Shown here in pieces: positions 25,528 through 34,307 of a stretch of DNA of 64,000 nucleotides (the first letter of the stretch is position 1; each line of letters starts with the position of its first letter). The notes beneath the pieces were generated by a model, which was not told where the DNA came from, made no database searches, and worked only from the letters and a program-made list of their open reading frames with translations. A program made the translations under genes and the position numbers. This DNA comes from Actinomycetota bacterium (GTDB taxonomy: Bacteria; Actinomycetota; Thermoleophilia; RBG-16-64-13), in NCBI GenBank assembly GCA_012514635.1, contig JAAYZX010000043.1, positions 1-64,000 of the forward strand, read 5' to 3'.

Positions 25528-26505
25528 TCAGACCTGGTATCCCGCACGATAGCGATTCAGATGCTCCCTCACCCAGGCGATTGTGCGGGTGAGCCCCTCG
25601 TCCAACGAGACCGTAGGGCGCCACCCCGTCAGCTGCGCCGCCAATCGGTTGTCACAGATGAGACGCTCCACCTCGGATCCTCTGGGGCGGACACGTTCTT
25701 GGTCGGTGACGATGGGGGTTTCTCCCCGGCCCGTCAAGGCTAGGATTCGTGCAGCAAGTTCACCAATACTGATCTCCGTACCCGTGCCCACGTTAACGAC
25801 CCGTCCCACGCAGACATCGCTGGAGGCCACCGCTAGAAAACCGGCCACCGTATCCTCCACAAACAGCAGGTCCCGAGTGGGGTGCAGACTGCCCAGCCGG
25901 ATCTGCTCGGCGCCGGAGACGGCCTGGGTGATGATGGTGGGTATCACTGCACGTGTCGATTGCCGTGGGCCATACGTGTTGAAGGGGCGGATAGTGGCAA
26001 CCGGCGTCTGGAAAGACAGATGAAAGCTCTCGGCGATCTTGTCCGCTCCAATTTTGGACGCCGAATACGGAGATTGACCCTGCAGAGGATGCGTTTCGGG
26101 GATGGGAACCTGGCGTGCGGTGCCGTAGACCTCGCTGGTAGAAGTGTGCACCATGCGCGGTACGGCAAACTCTCTAACCGCCGAAAGCACATTGTAGGTG
26201 CCCATAACGTTGGTCTCTACGACCTCTCGCGGATGCACATAGCTGTACGGGATAGCGATCAGCGCGGCTAAATGAAAAACCAGATCGGCTCCGCGCACCA
26301 CTTGACGCACGGCCTCCGGATCCCGCAGATCACCGGCGCGCACATCCACATGCGCCGCCGCCTCGGCCGGAAGGTCGTCCAGCAAACCGAAGTCACCACG
26401 GGACGTATAGCGAACCAATGCCCTGACCTCGTGCCCCTCGTGCACCAGCCTTTCCGCCAGATGGGAGCCGATGAAACCTCCCGCACCGGTCAGAGTCACG
26501 CGCAT
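25528..26505 (-). CDS. LegB-like NAD-dependent 4,6-dehydratase
   Basis: A 325-residue extended SDR protein: TGAGGFIGSHL, the serine region VHTSTSEVYGTA, catalytic SPYSASKIGADK, and RPFNTYGPRQSTRAVIPTIITQ, which closely resembles LegB-type UDP-N-acetylglucosamine 4,6-dehydratases. A GGAGG site lies 8 bases before the ATG at 26505. With the following nucleotidyltransferase and aminotransferase it would give a 4-amino-4,6-dideoxy sugar. LegB family membership is strong from motifs; actual legionaminate synthesis is not shown, since the rest of that pathway is absent here. Confidence 0.88.
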   Translation of the reverse strand: MRVTLTGAGGFIGSHLAERLVHEGHEVRALVRYTSRGDFGLLDDLPAEAAAHVDVRAGDLRDPEAVRQVVRGADLVFHLAALIAIPYSYVHPREVVETNVMGTYNVLSAVREFAVPRMVHTSTSEVYGTARQVPIPETHPLQGQSPYSASKIGADKIAESFHLSFQTPVATIRPFNTYGPRQSTRAVIPTIITQAVSGAEQIRLGSLHPTRDLLFVEDTVAGFLAVASSDVCVGRVVNVGTGTEISIGELAARILALTGRGETPIVTDQERVRPRGSEVERLICDNRLAAQLTGWRPTVSLDEGLTRTIAWVREHLNRYRAGYQV

Positions 26506-26557
26506 ATCGTCCAACCTCCGCCGTTGTCCATGGGCCGAACAGCTATGATAGCGGACG

Positions 26558-27067
26558 TCACCGCCTCTTCGACTTCTTCTTTCCTCCCAACCCGAAAAGA
26601 CGGAGGAGAAGGGCGCACACCACCCCCATGATGAGAGCCTCGCGCGTCCCCAAGAGGACTCGAGCCCCATCGGAGACGGCCGTCTTCCCGGAGACCACCA
26701 GACCCACGTAGCCACCGCGAATATCTGCTTTCCCCGCCACAATGGCGGCGGCACCCGCCCGTTCCATAGACATGCCGTTCCCGGCCACCATGAGTGCCGC
26801 ACCGGCGTCCATCACCTGCATCTCTCCTCCGGCTACAATGGCGGCGGCGCCGGCTTTCGACACCCGAGCGCTTTCCCCCGCAAGCACGTGCTGACAATAG
26901 CCGTTGTTCAGTTCTGCATTTTCCCCGGCCAGGAGAGCCACTACGCCACCGTTTCTGACTGAGAGCTCCTGCGCCTTAGCTACGCCCACCAGCGCGTTAC
27001 CAACCTGCACCTCGTCTCCCCGTACAACCGCAGCCAAACTGGGCCCTTTACTACTCGTCGTGATCAT
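26558..27067 (-). CDS. Putative beta-solenoid protein with C-terminal membrane anchor
   Basis: A 169-residue protein of short imperfect repeats built on hydrophobic triplets separated by Gly: AAAIVAGGEMQV, AALMVAGNGMSM, AAAIVAGKADIR, VGLVVSGKTAVS. This suggests a stacked beta-solenoid, somewhat like bactofilins, though the pattern is not diagnostic. A hydrophobic helix near the C-terminus (LIMGVVCALLLRLFGL) ends in a lysine/arginine tail, fitting a tail anchor with the repeats in the cytoplasm. AGGAGG lies 9 bases before the ATG at 27067. No family was recognised. It precedes the sugar-nucleotide genes on the same strand with a 52-bp gap. Confidence 0.7.
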   Translation of the reverse strand: MITTSSKGPSLAAVVRGDEVQVGNALVGVAKAQELSVRNGGVVALLAGENAELNNGYCQHVLAGESARVSKAGAAAIVAGGEMQVMDAGAALMVAGNGMSMERAGAAAIVAGKADIRGGYVGLVVSGKTAVSDGARVLLGTREALIMGVVCALLLRLFGLGGKKKSKRR

Positions 27068-27399
27068 CGACTCAAACCTCCTGGCCAATCCCCCGAAAAT
27101 ATCGTGTCCGACCGCACGATCCACCCGCTATGCACCAACTCCTCACTTTACTACGGAACCGAAGAAGGAAACAGAAAGCGGAACGCGTATCAAGAGAAGG
27201 AACGCCCTCTGGTGGATGGGCTCCAGAGGGCGCAAATGGAGAAAGGGAGGGGCGAGAGGGACAGGAGCGTACCTTACAAGCCTATCTCCCTCCTTCTATT
27301 ATCGGTCTAAAATGCCGAAACTTTAGTGCTCGCTCTGACCTTTCTCCATTTTATTTACGGACAGTCTTGCACGGAGTTCTGTCCGCAACCCCCGAGCAT
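27068..27399. other. Gene-free stretch with two hairpins
   Basis: About 330 bases between the radical SAM gene end and the repeat-protein start. It contains the 10-bp hairpin at 27203-27232 and a weaker inverted repeat, CGGACAG/CTGTCCG, at 27358-27385, plus a purine-rich tract near 27235-27275. No convincing gene was seen on either strand. Confidence 0.5.
27203..27232 (-). terminator. Probable terminator downstream of the radical SAM gene
   Basis: CGCCCTCTGG/CCAGAGGGCG form a 10-bp stem with a 10-base loop. On the minus strand it is followed by TTCCTTCTCTTG, a broken T-run. It lies about 170 bases past the radical SAM stop. Confidence 0.5.
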
Positions 27400-28344
27400 T
27401 TATCGGTCCAACCGATACAGACCGGCCGCCCGAGCAGCCTCTGCGGCCTCTCGACACTCCCGTATGGTCGGCCGCCTGTCCAGCCCTGTATAGCGCCCGG
27501 CCAAGCCCGCCGGACGGTATTGGTTCATCACGTTCACGTAAGTCCCGGGCAACAACTCTTGCGCCAGAAAATCCATCACTTCTTTGGTGCCTGCCAAACC
27601 GCCGGGCAGAACGAGATGACGCACCAGCAACCCCCGAACAGCCACGCCACGAGTATCCATGAGCAGATCGCCGACCTGACGATACATCTCGCGGAGTGCG
27701 CCACGGTTGAAGGCCACGTAGTCGCGTACACCCGACAGGTTCGCCGCCGTATCTTCGTCGGCGTATTTGGCATCCGGCATGTAGATGTCCACCACGTCGT
27801 CGAGAAGCTTCAGTGTCTCCACGGTATCGTATCCACCGGTGTTGTAGACCAAGGGTAGCGTCAATCCCGCAGAAGCCGCCACATCCAGCGCTTCCAGGAT
27901 CTGCGGCACTACGTGGCTGGGAGACACCAGATTGATGTTCTCACATCCAATTCTCTGCAGCCTGAGCATGATGGTGGCAATCTCTTTGGGACCGAGCTCG
28001 TCGCCGGCGTCCTGGTGGCTGATGTCCCAGTTCTGGCAGTAAACGCAGTCGAGATTGCAGCGGGAGAAGAAGATGGCACCGGACCCACCTTGACCTACTA
28101 GAGGAGCCTCTTCTCCGTAATGTGGGCCAAAACTCGCCACCCGCGCATAACGCCCGGTTCGACAGAACCCCAGTTCTTTTCCGGTTGCCCGACTGAGTCG
28201 GTCCACGCCGCACCGACGCGGACACACGCGGCACGACGCCAGATCGGCCACGGCCGTCTCCGCCCGTCGCCGCAGCTCACCCGATCGGTGAAGCGCCACA
28301 TAAGAAGCCACCGTCCGATCTCCCGTACTTCTATCCACTGCCAT
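27400..28344 (-). CDS. Radical SAM protein, PflA-like
   Basis: A 314-residue protein with the radical SAM cluster motif C-x3-C-x2-C in CNLDCVYCQNWD, and an N-terminal Cys-rich element (CRVCPRRCGVDR) typical of the putative pyruvate-formate-lyase-activase-like group. NLVSPSHVVPQILEAL and YNTGGYDTVE are further family signatures. It would cleave S-adenosylmethionine to make a 5'-deoxyadenosyl radical; the target is unknown. The ATG at 28344 overlaps the stop of the upstream kinase gene. A 10-base direct repeat (CCATCAACTG twice) sits at the junction. Confidence 0.87.
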   Translation of the reverse strand: MAVDRSTGDRTVASYVALHRSGELRRRAETAVADLASCRVCPRRCGVDRLSRATGKELGFCRTGRYARVASFGPHYGEEAPLVGQGGSGAIFFSRCNLDCVYCQNWDISHQDAGDELGPKEIATIMLRLQRIGCENINLVSPSHVVPQILEALDVAASAGLTLPLVYNTGGYDTVETLKLLDDVVDIYMPDAKYADEDTAANLSGVRDYVAFNRGALREMYRQVGDLLMDTRGVAVRGLLVRHLVLPGGLAGTKEVMDFLAQELLPGTYVNVMNQYRPAGLAGRYTGLDRRPTIRECREAAEAARAAGLYRLDR

Positions 28345-30122
28345 CAACTGCCATCAACTGCGGAATGCGGAATGCGCAGCCGTTCCACGGCTTCGTAGGC
28401 ACAGTCGTCCGGAGGCTGCGAACAATCGATTCTTATGATCCGCAGGCCCTCATCTGCGATCACGGGCTCGTAGGCATCCCGTTGTGCGGCAAACAACTCC
28501 CACCTTCCATCGGACGCCTCTCCAACCTGCGTCATGCGCGCGTCCAGCCGCGCACGCACCACGTCCTCCGGGCACACGCACTCTACAAAATGGACGTCGG
28601 CTCCGGTGTTCAGCGCCACAGCCACCGCCCGTTCTCGATCCGCCCGCCTGCTCCACGACGCATCAATGATCACGGACCGCCCCTCCCGCAACGCCGCGAT
28701 AGAGCGGTCGAGTGAGGCTGCATAAGTGCGTTCGGTCATGTCCCGACTATAGAGACCGGAACCAAAGTCATCATAGCAACGCATGTCTTCCGGGATCCTC
28801 GCGAGTTGCTTGCGCATCACATCTGTGCGGACGACTTCAGCCCCAAGCGGATCCGCAATCGCCGCCGCAAGCGTACTCTTACCCGTTCCCATCAAGCCGC
28901 CCACCAGCACCATTGTGGGTTGCTCGAATCGAGCAGCATATCGGTAGGCAAGGGCGAAGTACCGTCCGGCAATACGCCGCGCCTCCTCCCTGTCTTCGGG
29001 CACGATGGCCACATCGTCCAACCGAAAACTAATTACTTTGCCACGCACATAGGCTCGATAACAGGCAAAAAAGCTGAGCAGTTCCTGTACTCCCTTGTCA
29101 CCCGAAGCCTCTACATAGGCATCCACGAAGTCTTCGGCAAGGTCGGTGTAACCGTTGAAATCCAGATCCATGTACAAGAAGGCCACTTCGCACGCGACGT
29201 CCGAATACCGAAACCGTTGGTTGAACTCTATGCAGTCGAAGATAGTGATGCCGTCATCGCCGCCGGCCAAGCAAATGTGTTCCAGATGCAGGTCTCCGTG
29301 GCAATCGCGTACACGTCCGGCCCGCACACGATTTTCCAAAAAGCTTATATGCCGGGCGAAAAAGTCCCTGTCGTATGCGCGAATGAAACTGAACATACGT
29401 TTTGGGATAGTTATGTTTCGATATTTTTTTGTCTGAATGAAATTTTCCGTATTATTATGTTGGATGGATGCCACACCGCCGATCTGATCCACCTCACCGC
29501 CCGTCTCCGCCTCTCTGTGGAAACGGGCCACCTTCCGCGCGATGGCGTCCATCGTCTCCGGCCCCACCCTCCCCATCGAAAGCAGGTGTTTCAGCATGCG
29601 CTCTTCAGGCAGTCGGCGCATCTTAAGAGCGTAATCCATCACCCGCGTAGCATTCGACCCGATAGCGCTAGGGACGGCAGGCCTGAGCTCGGCAGTCTCA
29701 GTGACCGACACTTCCTCGGCAGCCTCGGCGACTCCGACGGCGGCTTTAGCAGTAGCCTCAGCGAGCCCAGCGGCGGCCCCGACGGCTTCGGAAGCCGCTC
29801 CCGATACAGGTGCCGCCGACAGCGGCTCCCCCAAAATCAAATCTCCGCTAAGTGTCTCGTGTATGGGGTGCACGGCAATATACGTATCGGGTGCCAACCG
29901 ACGGTTCAAGCGCAATTCTTCCAGACAGTAATGACGCCGTAAATCCAGCGTGGTGAAATTGAGGAACCCAAAATCCACCGGCTTCTTCACTTTGTAGACC
30001 AGTTCTCCCGCTAAAAAAATGTAGGAGATATGGGTCTGAATGAGCTTGATGTCCGCCGCGGGATGGGGATAGAAACTGGGATCCATCATGGCAGAGACTA
30101 ATTGTGGATGGGTGTCACTCAT
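28344..30122 (-). CDS. Aminoglycoside-phosphotransferase-like/P-loop kinase fusion
   Basis: A 592-residue two-domain protein. The first ~340 residues resemble an APH/choline-kinase fold (YKVKKPVDFGFLNF, CHGDLHLEHI, IFDCIEFN with catalytic and metal Asp). The last ~180 residues are a small-molecule P-loop kinase with Walker A VLVGGLMGTGKST. The pairing is known from uncharacterised 'AAA family ATPase' proteins; the substrate is unknown. An Ala-rich insertion of about 50 residues (SGAASEAVGAAAGLAEAT...) interrupts the APH domain after the start of its N-lobe. Start and stop overlap both neighbours by about 4 bp. Confidence 0.8.
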   Translation of the reverse strand: MSDTHPQLVSAMMDPSFYPHPAADIKLIQTHISYIFLAGELVYKVKKPVDFGFLNFTTLDLRRHYCLEELRLNRRLAPDTYIAVHPIHETLSGDLILGEPLSAAPVSGAASEAVGAAAGLAEATAKAAVGVAEAAEEVSVTETAELRPAVPSAIGSNATRVMDYALKMRRLPEERMLKHLLSMGRVGPETMDAIARKVARFHREAETGGEVDQIGGVASIQHNNTENFIQTKKYRNITIPKRMFSFIRAYDRDFFARHISFLENRVRAGRVRDCHGDLHLEHICLAGGDDGITIFDCIEFNQRFRYSDVACEVAFLYMDLDFNGYTDLAEDFVDAYVEASGDKGVQELLSFFACYRAYVRGKVISFRLDDVAIVPEDREEARRIAGRYFALAYRYAARFEQPTMVLVGGLMGTGKSTLAAAIADPLGAEVVRTDVMRKQLARIPEDMRCYDDFGSGLYSRDMTERTYAASLDRSIAALREGRSVIIDASWSRRADRERAVAVALNTGADVHFVECVCPEDVVRARLDARMTQVGEASDGRWELFAAQRDAYEPVIADEGLRIIRIDCSQPPDDCAYEAVERLRIPHSAVDGS

Positions 30123-31357
30123 GATCTACCCCCCGCGCGGAGCTCTGCAACCACTCGTTTGAGATTGAGCACCCTCGTGGTCAGTAAGGTGTCGGCGCGC
30201 ACCAGCCGCGCCGCAAACAGGACGAACAGGTAAGCCACCACTACCAGAATCACCAGCCCTACGGCCAGCTCCCAAAATGCCACGCCACTCGCAGCAAGAC
30301 GCGTAGGCATAGTCACAATCGATGTGAAAGGGAAGAGGCTTAGAAAAACGGCCAGGCCTCCGTTGGGGTTACCGACAATACTGGAGCTCATCAGTAAAGG
30401 CACCATCAATGGTGCAATGGCGACAAACACGAATTGATTGCCCTCTCGCGTCCCAGGCGCCAAAGCACCGAGCGCTCCCAACAGGGCTGCGAATAGCAGA
30501 TATCCCACAACAAAATACGCCAGACTCCACAAAACGAAGCCGGCCGGCAGCGAGCGCGTGAATCCCACCTCTGCCAGACGCGGCGCCGCCCACCGCAGTG
30601 CAGCCAGACCGCCCCCCAACCAGATCGCCATCTGTATCAGAGCAATCCCTGCCAGACCCAAGATCTTTCCGGCCATGAGCTCCCGAGGCTTCACACTTAA
30701 CAACAGCATCTCTACCGTACGCGTCTCCTTCTCCCGTGCCACACTCTGCAGCATGTAGCTGCTGCTCATGATGACTACGAAGTAAAAGGCCATGAGCACA
30801 ATGTGCGGAATGATCAACGCCCACTCATTGTCAATCTCCCCATCGCCCGAGCCGGAAGTGGACTCTTTGGTCACCTGAGTAAGCGGTGCCATGAGCAACC
30901 CGGCTCTTGATGAGTCGCCCAGTAGGTTGCTGTTGAGCGTGTACGCAAGCATTGGAGGAAAATCGAAGGAGTCAACAGGACGAAACTTGTCCGCTACCAT
31001 AGTGACGACTCCTCCACTCACATAGTCAACCGGGATGATTGCAAACCGCTCGATGGCGCCCTGTAAAACAGCAGCACGAGCTTCGTTCTCCGTTGAGAAT
31101 GCCATCAGAGTGTGCTCATCGATACCGGGGGGTAGAGTCTCGATAATCCCTGAGTGATCCACATATCCAAGCGGAGGCGTCTCTCCAGGAACGGGTATGA
31201 AGTGATCGGTACCCGTGGCAGCATTCCACCCCATAAGCTGAGACCCAACCATCAGACCCACCAGAACCAAGGGGAAGAGGATGGTTGTGAACCAGAACGA
31301 GCGTTTGCCGACGGTAGACCGGAACTCGTTCTTAAGCACAAGCCAGATGCGCCTCAT
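30119..31357 (-). CDS. ABC-2 type permease (NatB-like)
   Basis: A 412-residue membrane protein: one N-terminal helix (SFWFTTILFPLVLVGLMVG), a ~150-residue extracytoplasmic domain, then five helices including LMAFYFVVIMSSSYMLQSVAREKETRTVEMLL, the conserved cytoplasmic loop of NatB-type exporters. With its partner permease it should form the channel of an Na+- or drug-efflux-type ABC exporter. The matching ATPase gene is interrupted. It overlaps the next gene by 4 bp. Confidence 0.88.
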   Translation of the reverse strand: MRRIWLVLKNEFRSTVGKRSFWFTTILFPLVLVGLMVGSQLMGWNAATGTDHFIPVPGETPPLGYVDHSGIIETLPPGIDEHTLMAFSTENEARAAVLQGAIERFAIIPVDYVSGGVVTMVADKFRPVDSFDFPPMLAYTLNSNLLGDSSRAGLLMAPLTQVTKESTSGSGDGEIDNEWALIIPHIVLMAFYFVVIMSSSYMLQSVAREKETRTVEMLLLSVKPRELMAGKILGLAGIALIQMAIWLGGGLAALRWAAPRLAEVGFTRSLPAGFVLWSLAYFVVGYLLFAALLGALGALAPGTREGNQFVFVAIAPLMVPLLMSSSIVGNPNGGLAVFLSLFPFTSIVTMPTRLAASGVAFWELAVGLVILVVVAYLFVLFAARLVRADTLLTTRVLNLKRVVAELRAGGRS

Positions 31358-31366
31358 AAGAGCACC

Positions 31367-32590
31367 TCACGCATTCCGGGATCGAACGGCTTCCAGAAGA
31401 CCGCCGAACTTCATGTGTTGACCGTACCGCAACATGCCGCGTCGGAAAATACGCGGCGCTATCAGCAACGCGCCCACAGCCGAGCCCGAGACAAGCAACC
31501 AAGCCACCACAATCTGCCACCAAGGGATCACAGTCGCACCCCAGCGCAGTGCGATGGTGGCAAGCGAAGTAAGCGGAAAGAGACTCAAAGCCACCAACAC
31601 AGGGCTGTCCGGTGACCCCATGATCAGACCAAAGAAGAAAAAGGGCAACCAGAAGAACAATTGCAAAACGCCCGCAATTTGCTGTCCCTGCCTAAGGTCG
31701 GTAACCGCCGCCCCTACTGAGGTGATAATTCCGGCCTCCAACACAAACGACGGCAGGAAGAACAGGACAGAGACGCCGATGAACCCCCACGGCACCTGTG
31801 CATCCTTCAGCAAGGGGGTGGCCTGTGCGGCTGCAATCAATGCCACAGCGCCCACCACCAGCCAAATTCCCACTTGGGTCAGCGATACCACAATCAGGCC
31901 CATGGACTTCCCTACCACCAGCTGCTCAGCGGAGAGGGAAGTAGTCATGATCTCCATGGTGCGATTCTCTTTCTCATCCGTGACGGCCTGAAGGAGATAG
32001 CCTGCAGAAGACATCACAGCTAATACAAAAAACAGGGCTACTGCCACAGGGAAGATCAGCTCAAGCAGGCCACCCGTCTCGCTCTCCACGCGACCATCGG
32101 TGGTTTGAAACACAAGATCACCCGGACCGTCTAGGACCCGTTCCTGTATCTGTGGCGACACCTCCGCCGCCAATTGCGGCCTGATGAGTGCGCTGAACGC
32201 ACTCTCCACACGCGCAGAAGGAGCTTGTTCGTTGTAAAGAAGGGTCACCTTGCCGGTTTGGAGATAGTCGACGGCGAGAATGTAGACGGCTTGGACCTCC
32301 TCTGCTTTCAACGCAGCTTCCGCCGACACCCGATCAGGATAAGGTCGCATGACCGGCTCTCCTGTAGCGACGGTGGTCTGGTCGACCGGAGGCACGGGGA
32401 CAGAAGCCAGCACACCGCTGCCGTCTACAAAGCCCACCTGACTCTCGGCTCCGGTACGTGAGCTCACAAGCAAGATCACAACCACCACCGCTACAATCAA
32501 AAGGGGGATTGCCAAAGTCGCAAGGAGAAAAGAGCGACGTTTCACCGCAGTGAGATACTCGTAGCGGGCTACCAACCAGAGCTTATGCAT
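31367..32590 (-). CDS. ABC-2 type permease (NatB-like)
   Basis: A 407-residue paralogue of the neighbouring permease with the same layout: an N-terminal helix (SFLLATLAIPLLIVAVVVVILL), an extracytoplasmic domain, then a bundle with MSSAGYLLQAVTDEKENRTMEIM. The two permeases probably make a heterodimer. It lies 30 bp after the ATPase gene and 9 bp before the second permease, consistent with one operon. Confidence 0.88.
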   Translation of the reverse strand: MHKLWLVARYEYLTAVKRRSFLLATLAIPLLIVAVVVVILLVSSRTGAESQVGFVDGSGVLASVPVPPVDQTTVATGEPVMRPYPDRVSAEAALKAEEVQAVYILAVDYLQTGKVTLLYNEQAPSARVESAFSALIRPQLAAEVSPQIQERVLDGPGDLVFQTTDGRVESETGGLLELIFPVAVALFFVLAVMSSAGYLLQAVTDEKENRTMEIMTTSLSAEQLVVGKSMGLIVVSLTQVGIWLVVGAVALIAAAQATPLLKDAQVPWGFIGVSVLFFLPSFVLEAGIITSVGAAVTDLRQGQQIAGVLQLFFWLPFFFFGLIMGSPDSPVLVALSLFPLTSLATIALRWGATVIPWWQIVVAWLLVSGSAVGALLIAPRIFRRGMLRYGQHMKFGGLLEAVRSRNA

Positions 32591-32620
32591 ACGCCGCTTC
32601 TCGGCCGTACGAACAAAGGG

Positions 32621-33700
32621 TCATAATCTCGATCTGCCGCGACCGGATTCGAAACGCTCCATAAGTGAGCGATCGAGCTGAGATAAATCCTCTTCCTCAT
32701 GAAGCGATGCTTCCGCACCGTCCGAATCGCCCTGAGAAGTCTCAGATTGTACGTATACCGGAAAACCGCGTAGCTGAGCCACTGTACCCTCGTCAACGTA
32801 CTCTCCACCTTCAGTTACCACCTTGATGAAGATATCGTCCAGCGACGGCTCCGCTATCTCGAACCGTTCGATACGCACGTCTCCACGGGCAATGAGGGCG
32901 CGCAGCACTTCTTGGGGGTTGGCTCCAGTGGCAAGGGACATGCGCCACTCGCCATTCTGCTCCCGTACATCCAGCACTCCAGGCAATCCCTGAAAATCCC
33001 CCCGCCCTACAACTGAAATAGCGTTGCCGGCGAACCTCCGCCGTATGCCGTCGACATCGCCATAGAGAACGGTTCGCCCGTTGTCGATGAGAGCGATGCG
33101 CCCGCAAAGCGCCTCCACTTGGTACATCTGGTGGGTGGACATGATGACCGTACAGCCGGCCTGACGAAACTCTTCAATCATGTCCTTCACCAACCGCGTG
33201 TTAACGGGATCCAACCCCGCAAACGGTTCGTCGATCACCAAGACATCGGGCTCGTGAAGCATGGCGGCGATGATCTGGGCCTACTGCTGCATGCCTTTGC
33301 TGAGCTCTTGAACTTTCTTGTTGCGGTGCTCCAATATATCCATCCGTTGCAGCCAGCCGGTGAGTCTTGCCCGCGCATCTTCTTGGCTCATGCCTTTGAG
33401 CGTTGCCAGGTATATCAGGGTGGTATCGAGTCGCTGGTCGCGATAAAGGCCGCGCTCCTCAGGCAGGTAGCCGATGCGATCCAATCTGGCCTGATCAAGA
33501 CTGCCGCCAAGAATACTCACCGACCCGGCATCTGCTTTAAAGATATTCAGCATGACGCGGATGGCGGTGGTTTTGCCTGCACCGTTAGGACCCAGCAGTC
33601 CAAATACTTCGCCCGGGAATACCTCGAAGGATACGTCCTCCACGGCCTTGGTTTCGCCAAACGACTTGCTCACATGCGACACCACCACCGTGGGTTCCAT
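32621..33700 (-). pseudogene. ABC exporter ATPase (NatA-like) with an in-frame amber codon
   Basis: The gene starts at 33700 (MEPTVVVSHVSKSFGE) with Walker A GPNGAGKTT and a signature LSKGMQQ, then meets TAG at 33283-33281. The same frame continues without any shift as AQIIAAM and DVLVIDEPFAGLDP (Walker B), through a D-loop and C-terminal region to 32621. Relatives have Lys at this position (S-K-G-x-x-Q-K), so a single AAG-to-TAG change explains it. TAG is an ordinary stop in this genome (for example in atpA). The two pieces lack either Walker B or Walker A and should be inactive unless the codon is read through or is a sequencing error. The downstream permeases are intact. Confidence 0.88.
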
Positions 33701-33772
33701 CGGCAGCCCTCCCTCACTTCACTGCAGCACCATCTTCCCGGCCGCGCCACGCGCGGCCCGTCGCGCCGCCTA

Positions 33773-34306
33773 TCAGTTGTATATCTGCGGCGCGACGGGA
33801 GCCGCCGGTGCCGCCTTCCTCATCTCTACCAGCTTCTGACGCGCGTAGGGGATAAGCCCCCCGGCATCAACAATTGCCTGCCTGGCAGGCGGCAACGGTT
33901 CGGTGGGGAATTCCTTTCCACTCGTCCTGTTAACCACCTTGTCGGCCAAGATCTCCAACTCGTCGCCTTCCTCCGCCTCCAGGCTCGGACAGATGACGGT
34001 TCGCAGACCCAAGTTGATAGAGTTCTGCAGAAAGATACGCGAGTAATTCTTAGCCACCACCGTTATGTCCCAGCCCTTGAGCGTAGAAGCCGCCTGTTCC
34101 CGCGAGGACCCACACCCGAAGTTCTTGGCAGCCACCACAATCCCCCCGGGCGCCACCTCGCCCGATTTCAACTTAGCGTTGAACTCGGCATAATCGGCGA
34201 AAGCGAACTGCGGCGTCTCCGTAGGCAGCACCGTGGCCATGAAGCGACCAGGATAGATGGCGTCGGTGGAGATATCGTCGCCCAGTTTGAGGATAACCTT
34301 GGCCAT
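33773..34306 (-). CDS. Aconitase-family hydratase, small subunit (LeuD/HacB-like)
   Basis: A 177-residue swivelling-domain subunit with GDDISTDAIYPGRFM and the conserved FGCGSSREQAA. It pairs with the adjacent large subunit to isomerise or hydrate a 2-hydroxy or unsaturated tri/dicarboxylate. The ATG at 34306 is preferred to a GTG at 34315 that would sit too close to its ribosome binding site. The C-terminus has an Ala/Pro tail. The substrate could be isopropylmalate, homocitrate, citrate or dimethylmaleate; the operon context points away from leucine synthesis. Confidence 0.9.
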   Translation of the reverse strand: MAKVILKLGDDISTDAIYPGRFMATVLPTETPQFAFADYAEFNAKLKSGEVAPGGIVVAAKNFGCGSSREQAASTLKGWDITVVAKNYSRIFLQNSINLGLRTVICPSLEAEEGDELEILADKVVNRTSGKEFPTEPLPPARQAIVDAGGLIPYARQKLVEMRKAAPAAPVAPQIYN

Positions 34307-34307
34307 C

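Noticed and set aside
33260-33300. Selenocysteine or pyrrolysine recoding at the ABC ATPase stop
   Set aside because: The codon is TAG, so not Sec; the family has Lys here, and TAG ends other genes in the window, so simple mutation or error is more likely than recoding.
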